From NCBI RefSeq assembly GCF_014268805.2, contig NZ_JABWRF020000001.1, forward strand, positions 496,001 through 560,000: DNA of 64,000 bases. The letters run 5' to 3'. The first letter of the stretch is position 1. Every line of letters starts with the position of its first letter. The notes below the pieces were generated by a model. That model worked only from the letters and a program-made list of their open reading frames with translations, was not told the origin of the DNA and made no database searches. Positions 52,873 through 61,370 of the stretch are shown one piece after another. A program made the position numbers and the translations under genes. Source of the DNA: Pseudomonas farsensis. Its GTDB lineage: Bacteria; Pseudomonadota; Gammaproteobacteria; Pseudomonadales; Pseudomonadaceae.

Positions 52873-54324
52873 ATGCTGCCCTATCGAACGCTTGCCCTGC
52901 TGTTGAGCGCCAGTCTCACCGCAGGGTGCATGGTTGGCCCGGATTATAAACAGCCAGAGCTCGCGCTGGCCGATCATTACATCACCGCGGCGCAGGTGGA
53001 TGCCGCCAGTGGTGCCCCGCCCGTCAACCTCGATACCTGGTGGGAGGGCTTTGCCGACCCTGTGTTGACCGGGCTGGTCAACCAGGCGCTTGAGCAGAAC
53101 CTGCAGTTGGCGCAGGCACAAGCCCGTGTCGTGCAGGCCCGCGCTGTACTAGGGGCCGCCAACGCCGCCCTGGTGCCTTCGGCGGCTATGGATGGCCAGG
53201 CTGCTCGCGCGCGCCAGTCGGTGGAAACGCCACTGGGCCAGGTGCTGAATTCAACGCCTGGCTATGACCGCTACGGCAACAGCTATGAACTCGACCTGGG
53301 TGCACGTTGGGAAATCGACCTGTTTGGCGGGCTGCGACGTGACCGTGAAGCGGCCTTTGGCGAGTACCAGGCGTCTGCAGCGGGGGCGGTTGCAACGCGT
53401 CTGGCCGTTGCGGCGCAAACCGCAGACATCTACACCACGGTGAGGGGGCTGCAAGCGCGGCTGGCGATTGCGCACAAGCAGGTGCAAACGCAACAGGACC
53501 TTCTGGCCAAAGTCAGCCTGCTCAACCGCAAAGGTGTGGCGGCCGATTTCGAGGTTCGCCAAACCGAGGGCGAACTGGCGCAGGTCGAGGCGACTGTGCC
53601 GGTTTTGCGCGCGGGCCTGGAGGCTGCACTGAATGCCTTGGATGTCATGCTGGGTAGTGCGCCGGGTACCCATCGAACGCTGATGGCAACTGAGTCGCCC
53701 ATCCCACAGGTGCCTGCGCTTGCGCAAATCGGCGCACCGGCTGATCTGCTGCGTCGTCGCCCCGACCTGATAGCTGCCGAACGCAGGCTGATGTCGAGCA
53801 ATGCCATGATCGGCAGTGCGATCAGCGAGTACTACCCCAAGTTCTCGTTAGGCGCCCTGATCGGCAGTGCCTCCACGTCCGCAGGAACGCTGTTCAGCGG
53901 CGATGCCAATCAATCAGCCGTTTTGCTCGGCCTGAGGTGGCGGCTGTTTGACTTTGGCCGCATCAACGCACAGATAGACCAAGCCAAAGGGCGCGAAGCT
54001 GAAGCGCTGGCCTTCTACAGGCAATCGGTGTTGAGTGCCTCGCAAGACGTCGAAACCGCCCTGTCTGCCTTGGTCAACCGCCAGGCCCAGGCCCGCACAT
54101 TGCAAAGCGGCGAGTTGTCGCTGGAGCGCGCCCGGCGGTCGTCATTCGTTGCCTTCGAGAACGGCGCGGCAAGCCTCATAAACGTGTTGAACGCCGATCA
54201 ACAGTTGCTCAGGGCTTCGGATGCGCGAGCGGTTGCGCAAACAGAAGCGGCGCGTGCTGCGATTGCGGCTTATCGTGCCCTGGGCGGTGGCTGGTCGGCC
54301 CATGCAGAAGTGGTGCAGCGGTGA
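52873..54324 (+). CDS. Outer-membrane channel lipoprotein (NodT/OprM family)
   Basis: Exit duct for the adjacent RND pump. The 483-residue protein has a lipoprotein signal ending TAGC (Cys19) and two OEP domains, with LDLGARWEIDLFGGLRRDRE in the first and LLGLRWRLFDFGRINAQIDQ in the second. Length is as usual. It is transcribed away from tetR from a promoter covered by operator 1. Its split from the adaptor/RND genes lets the repressor co-ordinate two units. ATG after ACGAGAATCATC, a weak site. Confidence 0.92.
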   Translation: MLPYRTLALLLSASLTAGCMVGPDYKQPELALADHYITAAQVDAASGAPPVNLDTWWEGFADPVLTGLVNQALEQNLQLAQAQARVVQARAVLGAANAALVPSAAMDGQAARARQSVETPLGQVLNSTPGYDRYGNSYELDLGARWEIDLFGGLRRDREAAFGEYQASAAGAVATRLAVAAQTADIYTTVRGLQARLAIAHKQVQTQQDLLAKVSLLNRKGVAADFEVRQTEGELAQVEATVPVLRAGLEAALNALDVMLGSAPGTHRTLMATESPIPQVPALAQIGAPADLLRRRPDLIAAERRLMSSNAMIGSAISEYYPKFSLGALIGSASTSAGTLFSGDANQSAVLLGLRWRLFDFGRINAQIDQAKGREAEALAFYRQSVLSASQDVETALSALVNRQAQARTLQSGELSLERARRSSFVAFENGAASLINVLNADQQLLRASDARAVAQTEAARAAIAAYRALGGGWSAHAEVVQR

Positions 54325-54360
54325 CCGGGCTGCGTCAGTGCTTTGGCTGTGCCCGGTCAC
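54321..54360 (+). terminator. Hairpin at the end of the outer membrane factor gene
   Basis: GTGACCGGGC (54321-54330) and GCCCGGTCAC (54351-54360) form a perfect 10-bp stem with a 20-base loop, overlapping the stop codon. TCCTGATGG follows instead of a T-run. It may separate the gene from the convergent unit. Confidence 0.5.
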
Positions 54361-54388
54361 TCCTGATGGTTTCTGGCTACATGCCCGT

Positions 54389-55060
54389 TTAATTGGGCTG
54401 ATCCACAGCGCCAGTGGCGGGCGAAGGTTGCTGCTCATCCTTGGCGCTGATGTCGACGGCGACACCCATCACTTTGGCCAGCCCTGAAACCAGGTTTTCC
54501 TTGGCCCTCTTGGTGAATTCGTCTTGGGTGGCGCTGGATGCGGCGCCGAAGAGAATCAGTAGTACGAGCACGGTAGTGAACAGGTTACCCAAGACGCCTC
54601 CAGCGCCTCCATAGACCAAGCCTTTGAAGCCCCGCCATCCCCGTTTAATGAGGGTTTCGGGTTCGTGCCTGTCGATGAAGTCCCACAGTTGCTTCTTGAA
54701 ATGCTTTTCGAGTTCTTCCTGCTTTTCCTGTGCAGCTTGGGCCAGGACTTCAGCCATCACTTGGGTCGCTTTGTCCCGGTAGTCATCGAGCGCTGGTATC
54801 TCGGCGCAACTCACGTGGATGCTAAGCTCGGCATCGGTAGGCCGCCTGTTGTGCAGGCGCTGGAATTCGCGGAGGTACTTTTGCTTGCTCTGCTTGTACA
54901 AGCAGTAGGCCAACTGGCCAACGATGTCAGTATCGTCAGGGACTAGCTTTTGATAGACAACGTTGTACTCCCCGTTGTGCTGAGGGGAAGGTGGGGCGGA
55001 GGTTGAAGGGGCTGCGCAGGCTGCTGGGGCCAGTTCGGGGGATTCCCCTCGGCTACCCAC
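54389..55060 (-). CDS. Unknown membrane protein, second gene of a tRNA-adjacent pair
   Basis: The 223-residue protein has a Pro/Ala/Ser-rich N-terminus, a helical region (VGQLAYCLYKQSKQKYLREF, about 47-66; coiled-coil tendency to 125), one hydrophobic segment at about 150-175 (GVLGNLFTTVLVLLILFG) and a charged tail. No domain recognised. It starts at GTG 55060, whose first base is the last base of the upstream TAG (TAGTG), so translation is probably coupled. Base composition looks lower in G+C than the flanking genes. It converges on the efflux channel gene. Could be an effector of a mobile island; unproven. Confidence 0.6.
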   Translation of the reverse strand: MGSRGESPELAPAACAAPSTSAPPSPQHNGEYNVVYQKLVPDDTDIVGQLAYCLYKQSKQKYLREFQRLHNRRPTDAELSIHVSCAEIPALDDYRDKATQVMAEVLAQAAQEKQEELEKHFKKQLWDFIDRHEPETLIKRGWRGFKGLVYGGAGGVLGNLFTTVLVLLILFGAASSATQDEFTKRAKENLVSGLAKVMGVAVDISAKDEQQPSPATGAVDQPN

Positions 55061-55239
55061 TATGCCTGCAGTTTACGCTTTGCGTTGGCAAAACGCTCGT
55101 TGATGGAAGCAGCATTCTCCGTGCTGAACAGGCCGCGAGCGAAGCTGCCCACAGCTTTCTTCGAGCTGTAGCGATTCAAAACTTTAGTGGTGAAGTCGCT
55201 TTTGCTGTTTGAGCGAAACGCTTTGATTAGACTGGTCAT
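55060..55239 (-). CDS. Unknown 59-residue basic protein, first gene of the pair
   Basis: The product starts MTSLIKAFRSNSKSDFTTKV and ends ANAKRKLQA, is rich in Lys/Arg/Ser and has no membrane segment. The ATG at 55239 follows AACGGAGGGCGG, a strong ribosome-binding site, and a -10-like TATACT lies at 55261-55266 (minus strand). It is too short for many gene callers. Downstream it shares one base with the next start. Basic charge suggests nucleic acid or membrane binding; no family recognised. Confidence 0.6.
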   Translation of the reverse strand: MTSLIKAFRSNSKSDFTTKVLNRYSSKKAVGSFARGLFSTENAASINERFANAKRKLQA

Positions 55240-55461
55240 CCGCCCTCCGTTTGCTGCAGAAGTATACACCAGGCATGCCACACAACCACACACGCGGTTG
55301 ATGACGTAGAGCTGATAGATGCGCCAGATTTGGCTGAAATTCTGGTTGAAATGTGGCAGGTCGACCAGGGGCTTGTAACGCGCGGCCAGGCATAGCATGG
55401 CGCTTGGCAAGAAATACGCTGGGTACTAGGGAGGCGAGCCGAGCGGCTCTAGATAGGCGGT

Positions 55462-55535
55462 TGGAGCGGGTAGAGGGAATCGAACCCTCAACTAAAGCTT
55501 GGGAAGCTTTCGTTTTGCCACTAAACTATACCCGC
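55462..55535 (-). tRNA. tRNA-Gly (anticodon CCC)
   Basis: Read on the minus strand: acceptor GCGGGTA paired with TACCCGC, then TCCA. The anticodon stem AAAGC/GCTTT encloses loop TTCCCAA, giving anticodon CCC, which decodes GGG. The T arm is GAGGGTTCGATTCCCTC. The CCA end is encoded. Glycine tRNA genes are common integration points, and the 59/223-residue pair lies just downstream. Confidence 0.93.
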
Positions 55536-55651
55536 GTCAGCGAACGACTTTTTACCAGAACTCCCTTCGAAATAGAAGCCCACGTTATAAAAAAGCTTGT
55601 CGGCGAGCCTGCAGCCAGCGGGTAACTGTGGGCTGAAGGTCGCCGATGCGC

Positions 55652-56536
55652 TCAGATGGCCACTGCATGTTGGCCCTGTGTGTGGGCGTAGCGCGCGCGC
55701 GGCTGGCGCACGCTTGGCTTGAGGAAGCCCAGCATGGCGCTGCGGGTTTGCTCGCAGGCACCCTTGTGTTCCATGTCGAGGAAGTGCCCGGTCTCACGGA
55801 TCACGCTGAAGTGACTCTGCCCGACATGCCGGGCGAACTGCCGGGCATCTTCGGCGGTGGTGTATTCGTCACGGTCACCGTTGATGAACAGCACCGGGAT
55901 ATTGATATTGCGCGCGCCGTTCAAGGCCCGCTCAAGGTCGTGCGCCAGCACCTGGTTGATGTGGTGCAGCATCTGCGCGTACTCGTGGCTGTCCAGGCTG
56001 CTCACGTGCCGATAGTTGAAGCGCTTGAACAGCGACGGCAGGTGCTTGCCAATGGTGTCGTTGACCAGGTTGCCCACCTGATAGCGGTCGCACGCAGCCA
56101 GATACTGGCAGCCACGCTCCAGATAGTCGCGCATGGGCTCGTTGATCACCGGCGAGAACGAGCTGACGATGGCCTTTTTCACCAGGCGTGGCTGATGCGC
56201 CAGCGCCAGCAGCGTGCAGGCGCCGCCCCATGAGAACGACATCACATGGTCGGCTGCAAAATGCTCGATCAGTTCGAGCAGGATGTGCGCCTCGGTTTCT
56301 TTGTCGAGCAGGCGTTCCTGGCGATTGTGCGGCTTGGACTTGCCGGCATACGGCTGGTCGTACAGCACCACGTTGAACTGCGGGTGCAGGCTGCGCACCG
56401 TCTGGGCAAAGGAGGCCGTGGTGGCCAGTGAGCCGTTGATCAGGATGATCGTCTTCTCGGCGCCTTCCGCGCGATGGAACTCCGTGTAAACCCGGTACTG
56501 GCCTTGGATATCAAGTACAGCGATTTCTGGCCTCAT
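55652..56536 (-). CDS. phaG: PhaG, 3-hydroxyacyl-ACP to PHA-precursor enzyme
   Basis: Connects fatty acid synthesis to medium-chain PHA synthesis by releasing 3-hydroxyacyl groups from ACP; described first as a 3-hydroxyacyl-ACP:CoA transacylase, later as a thioesterase. The 294-residue alpha/beta-hydrolase-fold protein starts MRPEIAVLDIQGQYRVYTEF and has VVLYDQPYAGKSK, FSWGGA as nucleophile elbow and GHFLDMEHKGAC, matching PhaG/RhlA relatives at the remembered positions. It ends AVAI as in P. putida PhaG. It has no operon partner. Confidence 0.93.
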   Translation of the reverse strand: MRPEIAVLDIQGQYRVYTEFHRAEGAEKTIILINGSLATTASFAQTVRSLHPQFNVVLYDQPYAGKSKPHNRQERLLDKETEAHILLELIEHFAADHVMSFSWGGACTLLALAHQPRLVKKAIVSSFSPVINEPMRDYLERGCQYLAACDRYQVGNLVNDTIGKHLPSLFKRFNYRHVSSLDSHEYAQMLHHINQVLAHDLERALNGARNINIPVLFINGDRDEYTTAEDARQFARHVGQSHFSVIRETGHFLDMEHKGACEQTRSAMLGFLKPSVRQPRARYAHTQGQHAVAI

Positions 56537-56988
56537 GTCATCGACTCCTGGCGCAAAAAGGGTATTCGCGTCACCTCGGTTTTGTACGAAAAGTCGCCGA
56601 GCGGCATGATCGTCGCGCAGGCACTTTCGAACAAAACCTAGGGTGCACGTGCTTTATGACAGGTAGGCATTCGCCTGGAATTGAAACCGGTGGGCCCTTG
56701 TGTCGATCCTTGACGCGTTGAGTCGACGGTATTGTTGTGGCGGGCAATTTGCCGTGCCCCAAGGCATCAAGGCCCTGGGTGGCCGGCAAAAGGTGTCTTG
56801 GACTGCATGCGTGACTGCTTGGTCACATGCGGACCGACAAGAGTGCAGTCAAGCAGTGGGGGGCGGCTCGCGCAAGGGGCTTCAGGGGGAATTTTTATCC
56901 CTGACCGCCGGGCGGTCGTGTAGTGCATGCGAAGGGAGGGCTACCCAATCGTTTGCGTGGCAGGCCTCGCCCATTGGGCTACAGAAAG
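56537..56988. other. 452-base intergenic region upstream of phaG
   Basis: No gene recognised. It must contain the phaG promoter (minus strand). An imperfect hairpin of GCATGCGTGAC facing GTCACATGC lies at about 56800-56835. A G-rich stretch follows at 56850-56890. An unannotated small RNA or leader is possible but not supported by any known family. Confidence 0.4.
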
Positions 56989-57681
56989 TCAGATCGCCGC
57001 GATTTCATCGGGCCGCAAATCCCGGTATTGCCCTGGCAGCAGCCCGGCGTCGAGCTCGATAGGCCCCATGCGTTCGCGGTGCAGCGCGATGACCTTGTTC
57101 TGAAAGTGCCCGAACATGCGTTTGACCTGATGGTAGCGCCCCTCGACGATTGCCAGGCGCGCCTCGTGCGGGCCGAGGATGTCCAGCTGGGCGGGCTGTG
57201 TGGTGAGGTCCTCGAAGGCAAAATAGAACCCTTGAAGAAATTTCTCGACGTAATGCGCGCCGATTTCGTCCTCGGTGTGCACCCGGTAGATTTTCGCAAG
57301 CTTGGTGCGCGGCTGGGTAAGGCGCCGCGACCACTGACCGTCGTTGGTCAACAGCATCAGCCCGGTGGTGTTGTAGTCCAGCCGCCCGGCAATGTGCAAC
57401 TCGTCGCGCAGTTCGGCCGGCAGCAGGTCGAGCACGGTGGGGTGCACCGGGTCGCGGGTCGCGCTGACGCAGCCGGCCGGCTTGTGCAGCATCAGGTAAC
57501 GCGCCGCTCGGCCCGCTTGCAGCACGTGTTCATCGACCTCTACCCGGCTGAACTCACGCACTTCGTGCAGTGGGTCGGCGGTGACCACGCCATCGACGCG
57601 CACACGCCGTTGCACCAGCAGCAGGCGCACTTGCTGGCGGTTGTAGGCGGGCAGGTTGGTGAGAAAACGGTCGAGGCGCAT
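56989..57681 (-). CDS. RsuA/RluE-type rRNA pseudouridine synthase
   Basis: The 230-residue protein has an N-terminal S4 RNA-binding domain (MRLDRFLTNLPAYNRQQVRL) and a pseudouridine synthase domain with the catalytic Asp in AGRLDYNTTGLMLLTNDG and KIYRVHTEDEI. It isomerises a uridine in rRNA, most likely 16S U516 by family; a large-subunit target cannot be excluded. It is the last gene of a GGDEF-CWC-pseudouridine synthase unit (31-base gap to CWC). Confidence 0.87.
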   Translation of the reverse strand: MRLDRFLTNLPAYNRQQVRLLLVQRRVRVDGVVTADPLHEVREFSRVEVDEHVLQAGRAARYLMLHKPAGCVSATRDPVHPTVLDLLPAELRDELHIAGRLDYNTTGLMLLTNDGQWSRRLTQPRTKLAKIYRVHTEDEIGAHYVEKFLQGFYFAFEDLTTQPAQLDILGPHEARLAIVEGRYHQVKRMFGHFQNKVIALHRERMGPIELDAGLLPGQYRDLRPDEIAAI

Positions 57682-57712
57682 GGGCTGCAGGTCGCTGGAA
57701 TCGGCGCGCAGT

Positions 57713-57934
57713 TTACCGAACTGCAGGCGGGGGCGCTGCCTTGAGCTGCTCGTCCACCGCAGCGCACTGCGGGCACAGGCAGGCTTTGTTGCGCAGATGT
57801 GCAGGCAGGGCCTCGATAATGGCCGGGTCGATGGTCACTGCGAAGCACCAGCAGCCGCGGGTGGCAGTACCTGGGTCGGCCAGGCCGCACTGGTTGCGCG
57901 CGCCGCAGGCGGGGCAGGCCGTTTTGTCAGTCAT
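57713..57934 (-). CDS. Cysteine-rich CWC-type small protein
   Basis: The 73-residue protein has cysteines in CPACGARNQCG, CWCF and CLCPQCAAVDEQL, the pattern of the cysteine-rich CWC family, likely a small zinc-binding protein. ATG 57934 lies 8 bases inside the end of the GGDEF gene. It is a frequent neighbour of this pseudouridine synthase in pseudomonads; function unknown. Confidence 0.82.
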   Translation of the reverse strand: MTDKTACPACGARNQCGLADPGTATRGCWCFAVTIDPAIIEALPAHLRNKACLCPQCAAVDEQLKAAPPPAVR

Positions 57935-59417
57935 GCAGGGTTCCGGGTGTTTCGCTGCAGACGCGGTTGCGCCCACCTTGCTTGGCACGATACAGCGCAT
58001 GGTCGGCGCGGGTCAGCAGGCTGTGCAGCGTGTCGTCGGGTTGCAGGCCGGACAGGCCGATGCTCACGGTCAGGCGTAGCGGTTTGTCGGCGTAGCTGAA
58101 AATCAGCTGTTCGGTGCGCCGGCGAATTTTTTCGGCGACCTCGATGGCCTGGCGGCCTTCGGCTTCGCGCAGCAGCACGATGAATTCTTCACCGCCCCAG
58201 CGGCACAGGATGTCGGACTGGCGCAGGCTGCTTTGCAGCACGTTGGCGAACTGGCGTAGCACTTCATCGCCGGCCAGGTGGCCGTGGGTGTCGTTGAGCA
58301 CCTTGAAATGGTCCAGGTCGATCAGCAGCGCGACCAGTGGTGCATTGTCGCGCTGGGCCTCGGTCAGTGCCTGGGCGGCCAGCAGGTCGAAACTTCGGCG
58401 GTTGGGCAGGCCGGTGAGGCTGTCCAGGGTGGCCAGCGCGGCAGTGTTGTCCTGATGGCGCTTGACCATGGCGTTGAGCAACGACAGCACCACCAAGGTG
58501 ATCATCGCGCAGATGGCCAGGTTCAGGTACAGCGACTGGCGGATGCGGTCGAGGGCATCGCTCTCGCGCTTGTCGACCAGCAGGTACCAGTCCAGCTCCG
58601 GCAACTGGCGCACATTCAGGAAGTGGCTGTGGCCGTCGCTGTCGGTGTACTCGTGGCTGCCGGCGGTCGGTGTCGGCATGCGCGCCAGCAGCTCTTGCCA
58701 CTCGGCGCTGTCGGCCAGTTGCTGGCCCGCGCGCAGGCCGTGCAGGCTGCCCTCGGAGCCGGTCAGCACCACTTTGCCTTGGGCATCGGTGAACAGGATC
58801 GAGCGCTGGAAGCGCCGCTCGTAATCGTCGATCAGCTTGACCACCGAGGCGACGCTCAGGCCTACACCGACCGCGCCGATGAAGCGCTGTTGGTAGTCGA
58901 GCACGCGGTGGTTGATGAACACCGTCAGGCTGTCATGGTTGGCCATGTCCAGGTCGACGTTGGTCTGGTAAGGCTCGGGCGAGGCGCGCAGGCGAAAGTA
59001 CCAGGCATCGCGCCAGGCGTCGGGCTTGACCTGCTTGAGTACGCCCTTGGCCTGGTAATAGGTCAGGGTGCGATCAGAGACGAAAAAGCTGGTCCAGGTG
59101 CCTTGGCTGGCCATGACTTCGTTCAGGTAGCGGGTCATGCGCTCGGGGTTGTGTTCGCCTGCCAGCACCCAGTCACGCATAAAGGTGTCCTGGGCCATCA
59201 TGGCCGAGATCTGTACCGGGCGGACCAGGTCCTTCTGGATTTCCGAATAGACCGTGTCAGAGGTCAGCGGCAGTTCGGTATTGATGATGCCGTCGCGAAT
59301 CGCCCCGCGCGAGGCGTAGTAGCTCAGCAGCGAGGTAGCCAGAAACCCGCAGCCGAGCAATAGCAGCAGCGTCAGGAACAGCGAGCGGTGCGAAAACAGC
59401 GCGGAAGGCGAAGGCAT
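57927..59417 (-). CDS. Membrane diguanylate cyclase with periplasmic sensor
   Basis: Makes cyclic di-GMP from GTP. The 496-residue protein has an N-terminal TM helix (LFLTLLLLLGCGFLATSLLS), a long periplasmic Cache-like sensor (about 40-285; FINHRVLDYQQRFIGAVGVG), a second TM segment (LNLAICAMITLVVLSLLNAM) and a C-terminal GGDEF domain. The active-site loop is CRWGGEEFIVLL (GGEEF, catalytically competent), preceded five residues upstream by RQSD, an inhibitory I-site. ATG 59417 is preferred to the ATG-less extension. Product inhibition by cyclic di-GMP is expected. Confidence 0.9.
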   Translation of the reverse strand: MPSPSALFSHRSLFLTLLLLLGCGFLATSLLSYYASRGAIRDGIINTELPLTSDTVYSEIQKDLVRPVQISAMMAQDTFMRDWVLAGEHNPERMTRYLNEVMASQGTWTSFFVSDRTLTYYQAKGVLKQVKPDAWRDAWYFRLRASPEPYQTNVDLDMANHDSLTVFINHRVLDYQQRFIGAVGVGLSVASVVKLIDDYERRFQRSILFTDAQGKVVLTGSEGSLHGLRAGQQLADSAEWQELLARMPTPTAGSHEYTDSDGHSHFLNVRQLPELDWYLLVDKRESDALDRIRQSLYLNLAICAMITLVVLSLLNAMVKRHQDNTAALATLDSLTGLPNRRSFDLLAAQALTEAQRDNAPLVALLIDLDHFKVLNDTHGHLAGDEVLRQFANVLQSSLRQSDILCRWGGEEFIVLLREAEGRQAIEVAEKIRRRTEQLIFSYADKPLRLTVSIGLSGLQPDDTLHSLLTRADHALYRAKQGGRNRVCSETPGTLHD

Positions 59418-59628
59418 GATCGTCCTGTGATATGTGCCGGTGGCCACATTCTAGAGAGGTGGCCAGTAAATAACTGCATGTTTTTCAAGGTCGGAGCAGC
59501 TGTTTCAAATTGTTGCCGAAATGGCACTGAATCCTGGCAGCGATGTCCTACCAGGTGTCGACGATCGCCTTGTCTCGACGCCCGTCAGCGCCGCTGATGC
59601 GGGCACCTCAGCGGTCCGGGAGGCCGCC

Positions 59629-60108
59629 ATGTCCCCACGAATCCTTATCATCGTCCTGCTTGCTCTGTTAGCCACCGGCTGCGCGCCCTATTACGAGAGC
59701 GACAGCTATTACGGTAGCAACTATTACAGCAGTGAACGCTATGCGACTCCGGGCTATTACCGCCAGGAGCGTTACTACGTAACGCCGCAGCCGCGCTATT
59801 ACTATCAACCGGCCCCGCGTTACTACAGCGCGCCGCCTGCGCCGCATTACCGCCCAGGCCCGCCTCCGGGTAGGCCGCCGCAGTGGCAGGGCAACCCACG
59901 GCATGACTACGGCAACCGCCAGCGCTATGACCATGGCCGCGACCGTGATCGGCAGGATTACCGTAGCCATCAGGGTGAACGGCGCGACTACCGTCAAGGC
60001 CCGCGCCCGACTCAGAGCGACCGCTGGCACTCCAACGGCCAAGGCAACCGCGACCGTGATCGTCGCCCCGACGGCGGGCGGGGTGGGGACCGTAACTGGC
60101 AGCGCTGA
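59629..60108 (+). CDS. Tyrosine-rich low-complexity lipoprotein
   Basis: The 159-residue protein has a lipobox LLATGC (Cys18), then a stretch dense in YY pairs (YYESDSYYGSNYYSSERYA), a Pro/Tyr region (PQPRYYYQPAPRYYSAPPAP) and a C-terminal half rich in Arg, Asp and Gly (DRDRQDYRSHQGERRDYRQG). ATG 59629 follows GGGAGGCCGCC. No domain recognised. Low complexity suggests a flexible envelope protein, maybe anchored in the outer membrane. Function unknown. Confidence 0.8.
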   Translation: MSPRILIIVLLALLATGCAPYYESDSYYGSNYYSSERYATPGYYRQERYYVTPQPRYYYQPAPRYYSAPPAPHYRPGPPPGRPPQWQGNPRHDYGNRQRYDHGRDRDRQDYRSHQGERRDYRQGPRPTQSDRWHSNGQGNRDRDRRPDGGRGGDRNWQR

Positions 60109-60135
60109 GCCGCTGCCCGTTAACGGTTGCGACCT

Positions 60136-61242
60136 TCATGCAAGGTCCGCCAGCGGATGGCGGCCCTCCCACGCCTTGGCAAAATGCGCCTGCACCACAG
60201 CCGTTGGCACTTGCGCCACATCCGGCCAGTGCCAGTGTGGCGTGTCGTCCTTGTCGAGCAGGCGCGCCCGTACCCCTTCGCTGAATTCGGGGTGACGGCA
60301 GCAGTTCAGGCTCAGGGTGTATTCCATCTGGAACACTTGCGCCAATGACAGGTGCCGCGCCCGCTCAAGCTGCGCCCACACCAGATGCGCGGTCAGCGGG
60401 CAGCCTTCGCGCAGTTGCTTGCCGGCGGCGGCCAGCACGGGGTCGGCATGCCGGGCCAGGCCGCACAAGGCGCGCCATGCCGATACCGGGTCGGCCACAT
60501 CCAGCACGTCGTCGATCAACGTGCGCCGTGCCAGCCACTGGCCTTCGGGCAGTTGTGCCCAGGCGCGGTGCTGTTCGGCCTTGAGCAGGCTGTTGAGCTG
60601 CAAGGCGGTCTGCTCTTGCCAGTTGAGCTGCAACAACTCCTCGATCAGTGCTTGTTGCTGGTGCTCACCCAGGAAACGGTCGGCCAGGCCCAGGTCCAGT
60701 GCATCGCGGGCGTTGATCGGCGCGCCGGTCAGGGCCAGAAACAACCCGAGCTTGCCCGGCAGGCGGGACAGGAACCAACTGGCGCCGACATCCGGATACA
60801 GGCCAATGCTGACCTCGGGCATTGCCAGGCGGCTGCTGGGTGTGACGATGCGCACCGCCGAGCCTTGCAGCAAGCCCATGCCGCCGCCCAGCACATGGCC
60901 ATGGCCCCAGCACAGCAGCGGCTTGGGGTAGGTGTGCAACAGATGGTCAAGGCGGTATTCGCTGGCGAAGAAGCTTGCGGCCAGCGGCGGCACGCTGCCT
61001 GGCTGCTCGCGGCAGGCCTGCGCCAGCGCGCGGACATCACCGCCTGCGCAGAACGCCTTGGGGCCATTGCCGCGCAGCATCACGCACACCACGCCAGGGT
61101 CGCGCGCCCAACTGCGCAAACGCTCATCGAGCTGCTCGATCATTGGCAACGTCAGGGCATTGAGTGTCAGGGCGGCATCGAGCGTGGCGATGCCGATACG
61201 GGCGCCATCGGCGCCGGTGAGTACCCCGCATTGGATGGACAT
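60136..61242 (-). CDS. 3-hydroxyisobutyryl-CoA hydrolase-like enoyl-CoA hydratase family protein
   Basis: The 368-residue protein is a crotonase-fold enzyme with NALTLPMIEQLDERLRSWAR, the oxyanion-hole segment GPKAFCAGGDVRALAQACRE and GLYPDVGASWFLSRLPGKLG. Length and the CAGGDVRAL form match 3-hydroxyisobutyryl-CoA hydrolase (valine degradation) rather than short enoyl-CoA hydratases. Other valine-pathway genes are not in the window. ATG 61242 has weak upstream support; later starts exist. Confidence 0.8.
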   Translation of the reverse strand: MSIQCGVLTGADGARIGIATLDAALTLNALTLPMIEQLDERLRSWARDPGVVCVMLRGNGPKAFCAGGDVRALAQACREQPGSVPPLAASFFASEYRLDHLLHTYPKPLLCWGHGHVLGGGMGLLQGSAVRIVTPSSRLAMPEVSIGLYPDVGASWFLSRLPGKLGLFLALTGAPINARDALDLGLADRFLGEHQQQALIEELLQLNWQEQTALQLNSLLKAEQHRAWAQLPEGQWLARRTLIDDVLDVADPVSAWRALCGLARHADPVLAAAGKQLREGCPLTAHLVWAQLERARHLSLAQVFQMEYTLSLNCCRHPEFSEGVRARLLDKDDTPHWHWPDVAQVPTAVVQAHFAKAWEGRHPLADLA

Positions 61243-61370
61243 GGACTACCTCGCGCAAGTCGTCCCACCAGTATGGCCTGCGCTTGCGAAGCTGCTGGTC
61301 GTCGGTCGGCTGGATTGACAAGCCGGTGCAGCTTTCCTAGTGTCGCGCCATTGTGCTTTTGGACTGCCCC

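Noticed and set aside
54321..54360. Third copy of the TetR operator (GTGACC and GGTCAC) after the outer membrane factor
   Set aside because: The half-sites are 28 bases apart rather than 12 and sit at a gene end; a terminator-like hairpin is simpler.
55462..55535. Full integrated element with attL/attR at the tRNA-Gly
   Set aside because: I found no integrase gene and no second copy of the tRNA 3' end (GAGGGAATCGAACCC) in the window.
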